IMG/VR virus record: IMGVR_UViG_3300051212_000701
Location: 1 to 64,000 of that record
Source of the DNA: a virus
Reading direction: 5' to 3' (one strand)
Length of the DNA stretch: 64,000 bases
The first letter of the stretch is position 1. Every line of letters begins with the position of its first letter. The notes beneath the pieces were generated by a model, which was not told where the DNA came from, searched no databases, and saw only the letters and a list, made by a program, of their open reading frames with translations. The translations under genes and the position numbers were made by a program. Shown here piece by piece: positions 28,401 to 34,611 of the stretch.

Positions 28401-28693
28401 TGATTTTTTGCAAGCAAGATTATATGATTATATGCTTGAATTGATTTATCTGTTTTTGATGACCTGTCAAATCTATCTGTTGGAGACAGATATGCCTCAA
28501 CTCCAAGTATAGGTTTTACTCCTAGATCCCTGCATGCTATCTGCATTTCTCTATGTGAAGATAAAGTGCCATGGTCTGTTATGGCTATTGCTGTTTGTCC
28601 AGCATCTTTTGCTGCTTGTACGAGTTCGGCAGGAGAGTTAAGCCCATCCATGAGAGAATAATATGAATGCACATGAAGATGTGTAAATGACAT
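25424..28693 (-). CDS. dnaE: DNA polymerase III alpha-like (DnaE) polymerase
   Basis: 1089 residues, near full length for bacterial DnaE (about 1160). N-terminal PHP domain: THLHVHSYYSLMDGLN and ITDHGTL. Polymerase core: GPGRGSAAGSLVCYALGITD and the catalytic FPDIDTDFEDRRR. Fingers and helix-hairpin-helix follow (IYQEQVMQACVHLGG), and a C-terminal OB fold (GMVKSIKRGNGWARVELVDE). It replicates the phage genome; no other polymerase is in the window. GGAGAG precedes the ATG. Confidence 0.94.
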   Translation of the reverse strand: MSFTHLHVHSYYSLMDGLNSPAELVQAAKDAGQTAIAITDHGTLSSHREMQIACRDLGVKPILGVEAYLSPTDRFDRSSKTDKSIQAYNHIILLAKNQKGLDNIHALQELAWNEGFYHKPRIDREILKEYAEGIIVLSGCLNGIVSKAIEKQEFSEAKLILKDFAKTFGKDFYVEVQSHNPKEINEKLLELADELKIKAVATGDAHFANEEDRVLEEAMLILSTSPKMDKDADIDMSRNIKDIGERLNYLYPDRKISFQNYNLFIQSREEIESDFKKAGINRADIFENTIEISNKVEEYDFNRGLDLLPVPKTDADKRLQELAEKGLERLQKASDEVYRARLEEELSVIKSKNFASYFLVVADMINWAKTEGIMVGPGRGSAAGSLVCYALGITDVDPIKYDLLFFRFINPERNDFPDIDTDFEDRRRKEVKDYLKKKFKHVASISTFTYFKDKGVIRDAARVFMVPLSDVNRALKQVDTFEDYLESPNTKEFRMKYPEVTWLAERLRGRIRSVGVHAAGVVVAKDDIRKYAPIESREDAQDKVSGRIPVVAYDMDTVADIGLIKLDALGLKTLSVISDTLKSIKQRTGKDIDLSLLKLDDDSVYKTLSDGYTKGIFQAEATPYTNLLIKMGVDKFEDLAASNALVRPGAMNTVGSSYIKRKHGEEAVQYIHPIMRPFTENTYGVIIYQEQVMQACVHLGGMTWSEADKVRKIIGKKKDAKEFDQFKDKFIDGASKHISKKQAETLWHMFEAHAGYSFNRSHAVAYSLLSYYTAWLKKYYPLEFMFSILKNENDKDARTEYLIEAKRLGLRVSLPHINESDLYFSLKEDRIVFGLAEIKFISDSIANKILALRPFKNYSDFIDKASKKGSGINSRAVSALNAIGAAAFDDNKRTGNEKDNYYEYLGIPTFNLEGIPPRIKAQARPIEEFDDLGSFVMFGMVKSIKRGNGWARVELVDETGSIGLFHNEQTQIETGQMYFVLVGDNRIARYIKVSDVDPNSKDIFVDYLYRKQYDLAEDEYFVVNFTPYVTKAGKTMSHIILSNKDKDLTRAIAFPSMYKMSLAKMREGMNCRAVLSKLDDGTLMIKEIK

Positions 28694-28714
28694 TAACTCT
28701 CCGCCTCTACTCTA

Positions 28715-29386
28715 TTACCAGTCTACGCTGCTGCTAGATGCAGTAGTTTCGTCTGACTGTCCGCCTTCACCCATGTAAAAGGCTTCTTGTTCTGCATAAG
28801 GTACATGTCGTACTGCAGTTTTTTCTAGGTCATACAATTCTAGAGATGAGAAATCAAATGGTGACTCATCTTTTGCTAGAGGGATAATTGTATAACTTGT
28901 GTCTGTCTTAGAACCATTACGCTTGATTCTCCACATCAAGTTTGTAATGCTTCCCATTTCGCCAGCGTATTCAATTAAGGTAGGTGTAATTGTTTTGCCG
29001 CTAGTTCCTTGTGATAGGATTGCAACATACGGATCATTCTTTCCGTCATCAACTAGTACGTTGATATATAGGCGAGTTCTTGCCTTCCAACCAGCCTTTG
29101 GATCCTTGCGATGTTGTTCGTGAGCCCAATCTCGTCCTTCAGTCTCCATTGTATCAAGAGCCTTGCGACGGTAATCTTTTGGGTTTGTGTGCTCTAGTGC
29201 GATAAAACCGCATCCAAGCTTATCATTATAGTTTGGTGAATCTGGATCAAGCTCCTGTAGGAACCTAATTTTTACGCTTTCGCCGTCTTCAATCTTAAGC
29301 CAGCGACCTTTGTTTTCTTCTCCGCCTGAATACACAGGCTTATCAAGTGCTTTGTTGAGGTCCTTTAGACCCTTTACTATGCTCAT
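28715..29386 (-). CDS. ssDNA-binding protein (gp32-like)
   Basis: 223 residues. Basic/aromatic N-terminal half (GGEENKGRWLKIEDGESVKI), conserved GFIALEHTNPKDYRRKA, a probable OB-fold core RLYINVLVDDGKNDPYVAIL, and an acidic, Ser/Thr-rich C-terminus (EGGQSDETTASSSSVDW) as in phage single-strand binding proteins that recruit partners by an acidic tail. Position between polymerase and primase supports the role. Good RBS (AGGAGA). Confidence 0.75.
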   Translation of the reverse strand: MSIVKGLKDLNKALDKPVYSGGEENKGRWLKIEDGESVKIRFLQELDPDSPNYNDKLGCGFIALEHTNPKDYRRKALDTMETEGRDWAHEQHRKDPKAGWKARTRLYINVLVDDGKNDPYVAILSQGTSGKTITPTLIEYAGEMGSITNLMWRIKRNGSKTDTSYTIIPLAKDESPFDFSSLELYDLEKTAVRHVPYAEQEAFYMGEGGQSDETTASSSSVDW

Positions 29387-29404
29387 TATTTCTCCTTTAT
29401 AGTT

Positions 29405-29439
29405 GACGGTATAGATCCGTCTGTATTTTCATTATATCA
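29405..29439 (-). promoter_or_regulatory. Extended -10 promoter and leader hairpin (ssb)
   Basis: Minus strand TGATATAAT with TATAAT at 29436-29431, then hairpin GACGG (29405-29409) / CCGTC (29417-29421), then AGGAGA and ATG at 29386. The hairpin is in the leader just 5' of the ribosome binding site and could modulate translation. The promoter lies beside the end of the primase gene. Confidence 0.55.
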
Positions 29440-30435
29440 TGAGTTCCAGGATCTGTATTCAATGTCGGATACAGAATTTTTTATACAGGTCTTTATTTCT
29501 TCATCAGTCATATCACCTGCATCTTTTGCTTGATGAGGATATATCTTACCATATTCGTAAGAAGCCCACAAGATGTCTTTAAATTTTAATCTTTCAGTAA
29601 TGCTTTTACCTAGCTCTCTGCCTGCCTGGTCTGCATCTGTCATAATAATAATTTTATTAAAATGTCTATTTAATATATTCTGCTGGTCTACAGACAGGAA
29701 TCCACCTAGTGTGGCTACAACATTAGGAAATCCTGCTTGATGAATTCTAATTGCATCAAAATTTGACTCAACAACTATAACCTGATCACCAATCTTTTTT
29801 GCTCTGTGTATATTAAATAAAGTTTTGCTCTTTGCAAGATTAGTACTATTTTTAAATGACTTGCCCTCAATAGATCTTCCAACTAGTCCTATAGGGGTTC
29901 CGTCTGGACTGTGAACTGGTGTTGTTACCATGTTCATATTGCTAGAATATCCTAGATTAAAGTAATCAATAGAATCTTGATTAATACCTCTTGAATTTAA
30001 ATAAGCAATTGCTTCATTGCTTACCTTTATATTGTTGTGTAACTTATCAAGAGTTTCTTGTGAAAACTCATCGAACTCTGGCTTCTCTTCAAATAGATTA
30101 GACATGATGTCATCAAAGTTATTTAAAACTTCTGTTTCTTGTGCGGATATAAATCTCATTGCTTCAAAGTCATTTTTATGTAACACTCTTCTTACCAGCT
30201 CAATTAGTGTGCCTGACTCTCCGCATGAAGGATTAAAGCATAGCCAAGCACCTGTGCTTTTATTAATGCAGCAAGAAGCTGTGTGTCTGTTGGAATGAAA
30301 TGGGCAGTAGAACATAACCTCATTACCTGGTTCCGCCGTAATATCAAGACCTAATCCCTTTATGATTGATTTGATATGGTTGGGCGCATACTGCGTGGAA
30401 TCAATTTTCCTTGCGTTATACCCTCTGACTGCCAT
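29437..30435 (-). CDS. DNA primase (CHC2 zinc finger + TOPRIM)
   Basis: 332 residues from ATG 30435 (AGGAAAG seven bases upstream; an in-frame GTG at 30486 is less likely). Zinc finger: C, H, C, C in MFYCPFHSNRHTASC and LCFNPSC. TOPRIM: IVVESNFDAIRI with its glutamate, and IIMTDADQAGRELG with the DxD pair. It primes lagging-strand synthesis with the adjacent DnaB-like helicase. Overlaps the 100 aa gene by 76 bases. Confidence 0.92.
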   Translation of the reverse strand: MAVRGYNARKIDSTQYAPNHIKSIIKGLGLDITAEPGNEVMFYCPFHSNRHTASCCINKSTGAWLCFNPSCGESGTLIELVRRVLHKNDFEAMRFISAQETEVLNNFDDIMSNLFEEKPEFDEFSQETLDKLHNNIKVSNEAIAYLNSRGINQDSIDYFNLGYSSNMNMVTTPVHSPDGTPIGLVGRSIEGKSFKNSTNLAKSKTLFNIHRAKKIGDQVIVVESNFDAIRIHQAGFPNVVATLGGFLSVDQQNILNRHFNKIIIMTDADQAGRELGKSITERLKFKDILWASYEYGKIYPHQAKDAGDMTDEEIKTCIKNSVSDIEYRSWNS

Positions 30436-30662
30436 GCCTTTTTCTTTCCTACGTATACTCCGTAAAGTGTCATTAAGAACACCCACGTTTGACCATCGAA
30501 TTCTACAGAAAAGTTAGTGTCTATGTCAAGAACCCTTGCATAGCCTTTGCCTCTCATGTCATGAGTTAACAAGTTTTCATATTGATACTTTAATCTTGGG
30601 ATTCCAGCATCGTCATCGAACTCAACTCTTACTTGAAATCTTTTGATCTGCTTGTGATTCAT
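30360..30662 (-). CDS. Hypothetical protein between helicase and primase
   Basis: 100 residues, beta-rich (FQVRVEFDDDAGIPRLKYQY, FSVEFDGQTWVFLMTLYGVY). It overlaps the helicase stop by 41 bases and the primase start by 76, an unusually large double overlap, yet the protein looks coherent. Possibly a helicase-primase adaptor by position only. No family recognised. Confidence 0.6.
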   Translation of the reverse strand: MNHKQIKRFQVRVEFDDDAGIPRLKYQYENLLTHDMRGKGYARVLDIDTNFSVEFDGQTWVFLMTLYGVYVGKKKAWQSEGITQGKLIPRSMRPTISNQS

Positions 30663-31887
30663 TTTGGAATGGATTCTCGTAAATTTCTTTTACAATGCCT
30701 CGATTAATATCCCAATCTAAATAGAAATTAAAATCATGACCATGTCTATTTTTTCTAGAAACAATTTCAATCATATTTGTTTGTGGGTATCTATGCACAG
30801 CAAGTGCCATATCTGCATCGTACTCGATAGCCTTTGACCAAGCAACTTGACTCATCATTGGCGGATTGTCCTGGTCCGATATATCGTCTGCCGTTGCAGC
30901 GGTAATGTCGATAATCGGAATATTATTTGACACAGCAAGCATCTTGAATTCACGAGAAACATTTCTATTTCTTTCAACTTCAGAATTGCTGCGCTTATTA
31001 TCGTTAAATAATTGATGATAATCTAAAATAACTAAATCTGGCTTATGCTGATCTATCTTTCCTTGTATTGTTGCAGGAGTTACTTCTGCAGCACCTTCAT
31101 TTGAAACAAGAACAAAGCTATTTTTTCCCTCAAACTTTTTATTACCCCATGATCTGAAATCGTCAATGTTAATATCTCCTTTAGACAAATCTGAGGCACG
31201 GAATATTCCAGATCCTAACATTGTAAAGATACGGTCACGCATATTTTCAGGAGACATTTCAAGAGAAACAATCATTGGCTTGAAGCCTTGCTCCCATGCT
31301 TTACATGCTAAATATGATGTAAACCATGTCTTACCACGACCTGGCCAACCAATAGCAACAATTAAATGTCCAGGGGCCATTCCTGTAGGATATGCTTTAT
31401 CTATAGCGCTAAATCCAGTAAGGATTCCTGGGGCACCGCCCATTACAGATGAACGCTCTTTAACTGCCTCATAATGTCTAGCGGCATTCTCTACGTCAAT
31501 GATGTCTAAGTCACGAACATTATTTGTAAAACGACTTAAGTTAGCAAGGTCGCTTTGCATTTGTGCAAGTACTCTAGAAGCAGCATCTTCTTTTAATGCT
31601 GAACCCCCACGTATAATAATAGACTTTAATTTGCCAGAGATGTATTCGTTTTTAAGTTGATCTAAATAGTATCCAGTTTCTGCTTTAACTTCTGTAGGTT
31701 CAAAATCTTTATGACGCTCAACTAAAACGCCTGCTTCTGGTACAGCTTTAAACTTATAATAGTATGACTTCAAGCTTTCCCAAATATCTCTATGGGAAAT
31801 AAATAGCTCGTCTACATTTTCGGCAAGTAGTGTGCTGATATCTTTATTTTTACATACAGCAGATATAACAGTTGCTTCTATATTCAC
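30622..31887 (-). CDS. Replicative DNA helicase, DnaB-like
   Basis: 421 residues. An N-terminal helical domain (1-140), Walker A GWPGRGKT at 180-187, Walker B PDLVILDYHQLF, the DnaB motif 3-like SREFKMLAVSNNIPIIDITA, and a late SRKNRHG arginine finger-like motif. The C-terminus NESQADQKISSKS is disordered. It unwinds the fork for the DnaE polymerase. Start overlaps the stop of the upstream gene by 4 bases. Confidence 0.92.
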   Translation of the reverse strand: MNIEATVISAVCKNKDISTLLAENVDELFISHRDIWESLKSYYYKFKAVPEAGVLVERHKDFEPTEVKAETGYYLDQLKNEYISGKLKSIIIRGGSALKEDAASRVLAQMQSDLANLSRFTNNVRDLDIIDVENAARHYEAVKERSSVMGGAPGILTGFSAIDKAYPTGMAPGHLIVAIGWPGRGKTWFTSYLACKAWEQGFKPMIVSLEMSPENMRDRIFTMLGSGIFRASDLSKGDINIDDFRSWGNKKFEGKNSFVLVSNEGAAEVTPATIQGKIDQHKPDLVILDYHQLFNDNKRSNSEVERNRNVSREFKMLAVSNNIPIIDITAATADDISDQDNPPMMSQVAWSKAIEYDADMALAVHRYPQTNMIEIVSRKNRHGHDFNFYLDWDINRGIVKEIYENPFQNESQADQKISSKS

Positions 31888-32201
31888 TCTTCGCCCTCAA
31901 CCATTCTTCTTGTTTGATCCAGCAGTATGCTGCGATTAATCTTGTCTTTTTCAATCTCTTTGTGCAATACATCTATCTTGTCAAAATTATTATAGAAGAA
32001 ATTTAAAGGATGGCCTAGCTTGTTAGTAGAAAAATAATAAACAAGCAGCTCCTTAGCACGGTCATATCCTACACTATCTATGACGTCTTGCATAGCCCAC
32101 TTTTCACGAAACTTATTAATGCGTGGTTTCTTGTCATACTTTTCTTTGTATAAATTCTCATACACCCCAATAAGTACGTAGGGAGCTCTCTCATTTGCCA
32201 C
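31884..32201 (-). CDS. Hypothetical protein, 105 aa
   Basis: Basic, helical protein (YKEKYDKKPRINKFREKWAM, then DVIDSVGYDRAKELLVYYF) with a C-terminal acidic helix. It resembles small HTH-like or loader-type proteins that precede DnaB helicases in actinophages; a helicase-loader role is plausible from position but is inference. Overlaps helicase ATG by 4 bases. Confidence 0.7.
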   Translation of the reverse strand: MANERAPYVLIGVYENLYKEKYDKKPRINKFREKWAMQDVIDSVGYDRAKELLVYYFSTNKLGHPLNFFYNNFDKIDVLHKEIEKDKINRSILLDQTRRMVEGEE

Positions 32202-32394
32202 GCTTTAGCTCTTCCTCTACCTCTCGTGTTTTCTGCACAAGCTTATCTTCTACAAACTTATAAACACGCTCTGTTGCTAAATCAACATTTTCTCCAGCCC
32301 TGACATCGTCTTCTACGCCTATGCCAATCTTTATGCTTTCGTAGTTACCCAAGTTTCTAGTAAAAGACAAATCAACCTTTACCTTCGTTGTCAC
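32191..32394 (-). CDS. Hypothetical protein, 67 aa
   Basis: One beta-alpha unit: strands TKVKVDLSFTRNLGNYESIK and a C-terminal helix (VEDKLVQKTREVEEELKRGK). Similar short proteins occur in many actinophage replication clusters; function unknown. Overlaps its downstream gene by 11 bases. Confidence 0.65.
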   Translation of the reverse strand: MTTKVKVDLSFTRNLGNYESIKIGIGVEDDVRAGENVDLATERVYKFVEDKLVQKTREVEEELKRGK

Positions 32395-32501
32395 TTGTGT
32401 TCCGCCTTTCTATGTCTTGAGAGCGCATCGTGTCCAAATATTCCCCAGCGCAATTCTATTTCTTTACTGCATATACTACATACAACAACTCTGCTAGCCA
32501 T
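32391..32501 (-). CDS. Minimal zinc-finger protein, 36 aa
   Basis: ATG 32501-32499 to TGA 32393-32391. C8 and C11 (VCSICSKE) plus histidines at 24 and 30 (GHDALSRHRKAEH) form a C2H2-type finger. Both ends overlap neighbours (TAATG, ATGA), which supports that it is translated. Probably DNA binding by analogy. Confidence 0.6.
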   Translation of the reverse strand: MASRVVVCSICSKEIELRWGIFGHDALSRHRKAEHK

Positions 32502-32983
32502 TATTCCGCCTTCCATACTGGTACAAAACCGTTATCGGTCTTAGTATACAATATAATGTTGTGTTTGAAAAGACCTAATAATTCTGCCTTAGAAGGTATA
32601 TTGCTTGAATGTCCAGCATCTAATATATATTGGTGTATGTCCAATATGTCCGATTCGCTAAACAAATATTTAGACCAATTTTTATTATCTGGATTACTAA
32701 TTGAATATATCTTTTTAGGCTGGCGCACCTTGCCTTCAAGAATATAATCTTCAATTGTAATCCTATGTTTGTTTAACATAGAAGAAACTTCAGATATAGA
32801 ATATGCTTTTGACATATTTTTTTCAACCTGAGAATATGAATACAGAACTCTTTTTTTGCTTTCATAGTGCCAGGCAATAACTTCATCTTTAGACCTTGAT
32901 GCCTTAAGAACTTTATGTATTTGATCGTTTAAGAAGAAATACCGTAGTTCTTTGAGTTTTGATTTTCTACGTTTTCTAGCCAT
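32501..32983 (-). CDS. HTH (MerR-like) DNA-binding protein
   Basis: 160 residues. Basic N-terminus, then AYSISEVSSMLNKHRITIED at about 60-80, the recognition helix pattern of MerR/excisionase-type winged helices, with EGKVRQPKKIYSIS as the wing. The C-terminal half (LFSESDILDIHQYILDAGHS) resembles the effector-free phage proteins annotated as HTH. Likely a replication-region regulator. Start codon overlaps the 32929-33117 gene by 55 bases. Confidence 0.72.
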   Translation of the reverse strand: MARKRRKSKLKELRYFFLNDQIHKVLKASRSKDEVIAWHYESKKRVLYSYSQVEKNMSKAYSISEVSSMLNKHRITIEDYILEGKVRQPKKIYSISNPDNKNWSKYLFSESDILDIHQYILDAGHSSNIPSKAELLGLFKHNIILYTKTDNGFVPVWKAE

Positions 32984-33117
32984 CTGCCAAAAGCACTCGT
33001 TTCTTTATTAATCATATTTCTTTTGCCACATAGTATGCAAAACAACTCAACATGTAGTTTTTGAGAAAAAACTCTATCAACAAAAACTCTTCCATTACAT
33101 TTACCACAAGTCATCAT
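32929..33117 (-). CDS. Zinc-ribbon protein, 62 aa
   Basis: CGKC at 4-7 and CILCGK at 27-32 make a four-cysteine ribbon (MMTCGKCNGRVFVDRVF, then LFCILCGKRNM). Coupled to the metallophosphoesterase by an ATGA overlap. DNA-binding ribbons like this often sit beside phage replication enzymes; no further clue. Confidence 0.7.
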   Translation of the reverse strand: MMTCGKCNGRVFVDRVFSQKLHVELFCILCGKRNMINKETSAFGRWLENVENQNSKNYGISS

Positions 33118-33917
33118 AGCTTAAATAACTTCCCATCTACCACACAAGAATAATCTGGTGATACGTGGATCATCTGAATGTGTGGATATTCTCCATTTTC
33201 AATATGAGCAATAGCAAAACCTTTTTGCCAGTCGTGGTGCTGAGTATACTTCATTCCTGGACCCTTTTCATCACACATATGTCCAATCTCATAGCCTCTT
33301 AATGTTTCACCATTACCGTTATTTCTTAGCTCATAAGTTACCATGTGTGAAGCAATTCTATGGGAGTGACCACGAATTAAAGATACCTGCATGTCTTCCA
33401 TATCTTTTCTAACTGATCCTGTAGCAGAAATTGAAATTCCATGATGGACATGGATATCTCCAAATCTACGTTTAGGTAAAGAGTCGTAATATATATATTC
33501 ATAGCCTAAAGAATCAAGAGACCAGAGAGCTTCTGGAGTTACCTCGTTAATATAATCTGGCAACTTAGAATCTACATAGTTAAAGATTCTTACATCGTGA
33601 TTACCTAAAGCTGAAAAAAGTTGAGCGTCTGGAAGCATGTCTCTTGTTTTAGCATAAAAATCTCTTGCACCTTTTGCTTCATGACGCATTGTCGGAACAA
33701 TTAAATCTTTACTGTCTGTCTTATGAAGATTTAAAAATTCTGCTGAACGACCTTCAGTATATTTGCTATAGCATGCCTGATCGTCAGTGTCGCCCAGATA
33801 ATCTACAACATCTGGCTTAAACCATTTCATTACCTTAAACCATAGTTCGATCATCTTGTCATCTTGATATGGAAATTGCTGATCAGATGATAGCATCCAT
33901 TTTAAATCGTTTGTCAT
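33114..33917 (-). CDS. Calcineurin-like metallophosphoesterase
   Basis: 267 residues from ATG 33917 with AAGG upstream. An in-frame ATG at 33950 exists but lies inside the terminator hairpin loop. Metal ligands in order: D12 (SSDQQFP), GDTDD at 42-46, GNHD at 105-108, HHG at 158-160, GHSHR at 183-187, the full Mre11/calcineurin pattern. It could be a nuclease or phosphatase used in replication or repair. It is the first gene of the replication module, after a promoter with an operator-like repeat. Confidence 0.85.
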   Translation of the reverse strand: MTNDLKWMLSSDQQFPYQDDKMIELWFKVMKWFKPDVVDYLGDTDDQACYSKYTEGRSAEFLNLHKTDSKDLIVPTMRHEAKGARDFYAKTRDMLPDAQLFSALGNHDVRIFNYVDSKLPDYINEVTPEALWSLDSLGYEYIYYDSLPKRRFGDIHVHHGISISATGSVRKDMEDMQVSLIRGHSHRIASHMVTYELRNNGNGETLRGYEIGHMCDEKGPGMKYTQHHDWQKGFAIAHIENGEYPHIQMIHVSPDYSCVVDGKLFKL

Positions 33918-33936
33918 TAAATACCTTAATACGTAA

Positions 33937-33958
33937 AAAGTCGCAGGCATGCGACTTT
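33937..33958 (-). terminator. Rho-independent terminator or attenuator
   Basis: AAAGTCGC (33937-33944) pairs with GCGACTTT (33951-33958), loop AGGCAT, and the minus-strand exit is TTTTTACG. It lies past the tail genes but downstream of the promoter at 33970-33997, so it would also act on transcripts from that promoter, about 30 bases after their start. Confidence 0.8.
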
Positions 33959-33997
33959 ATGTTACAGTAATTGTAACATAATGTTTTGGATTGTCAA
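33957..33997 (-). promoter_or_regulatory. Replication-module promoter with operator-like palindrome
   Basis: Minus strand: -35 TTGACA (33997-33992), 16 bases, -10 TACAAT (33975-33970). A perfect 9-base inverted repeat, TTATGTTAC (33957-33965) / GTAACATAA (33973-33981), covers the -10 and the start point, the classic site for a repressor. The terminator at 33937-33958 follows directly. Confidence 0.65.
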
Positions 33998-34000
33998 TAC

Positions 34001-34459
34001 CTATTCTGTTAAACTTGCAGTATTTCCTGAAGCAGTCCAATGGATCTTGGCTGTTGTAACAGACTTAGTTCCTTTTGGAGCTCTGCATACTATATTAAAC
34101 TTATCTTTACTTGCGTTAATAATATACGGAGTATACAAAGCCACGTCTGCGGATGCAGCATATTCAATAGTAACATTAATTGTTGGTGTCTCAATAAATC
34201 CTATTGTAGAAAAGTTTACTGAAAAAGACTTCATGTCTGTTTTTAAAGTCTTGCCAGCAATGATCCCGCCAATTGTTGTGTTTAATCCCTTTGCCTCAAT
34301 TACCTTTCCACCATTAATTGTTGTGCTTTCAATTTTAACTGGAGTAACAGTTTCGCCTTTAGCAATAATATTAATATTCTCAACAATTTTACGCAAGACG
34401 TCAGCTGTTACTGGATCACCATCTCCGATGGTTACTGGTGTTAGGTTATTAAAGGCCAT
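34001..34459 (-). CDS. Hypothetical tail-region protein, 152 aa
   Basis: Beta-rich, Thr/Ile/Val-rich protein without signal peptide (ILGGKVIEAKGLNT region, then INVTIEYAASADVALYTPYI), similar in composition to structural proteins of tail tips. It is the last gene of the structural operon. N-terminus MAFNNLTPVTIGDGDPVTAD resembles baseplate or fibre-attached proteins of the window. Structural role inferred. Confidence 0.6.
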   Translation of the reverse strand: MAFNNLTPVTIGDGDPVTADVLRKIVENINIIAKGETVTPVKIESTTINGGKVIEAKGLNTTIGGIIAGKTLKTDMKSFSVNFSTIGFIETPTINVTIEYAASADVALYTPYIINASKDKFNIVCRAPKGTKSVTTAKIHWTASGNTASLTE

Positions 34460-34461
34460 TT

Positions 34462-34611
34462 TTACTCCTCAGTTTTTTTTAATGAATTTAATTCATCATT
34501 AAGCGTTGTAATTTCTGCTCGCAAGACAGCAGACATTGTCTCATATTGTGAGACAATTTCGCCAATTCTTTGCTGTAAAGCGGCTATGATTAAATCAGTT
34601 TTTTCTGTCAT
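34462..34611 (-). CDS. Small coiled-coil protein after tail fibre, 49 aa
   Basis: ATG 34611-34609 to TAA 34464-34462. One long helix with heptads (MTEKTDLIIAALQQRIGEIV, then SQYETMSAVLRAEITTLNDE). Its ATG overlaps the stop of the S74 fibre (TAATG). It could be a trimeric coiled coil that attaches to or assembles the fibre; this is inference. Confidence 0.6.
   Translation of the reverse strand: MTEKTDLIIAALQQRIGEIVSQYETMSAVLRAEITTLNDELNSLKKTEE

Noticed and set aside
33914-33950. ATG at 33950 as start of the metallophosphoesterase
   Set aside because: It lies in the loop of a terminator hairpin; ATG 33917 with AAGG is preferred.
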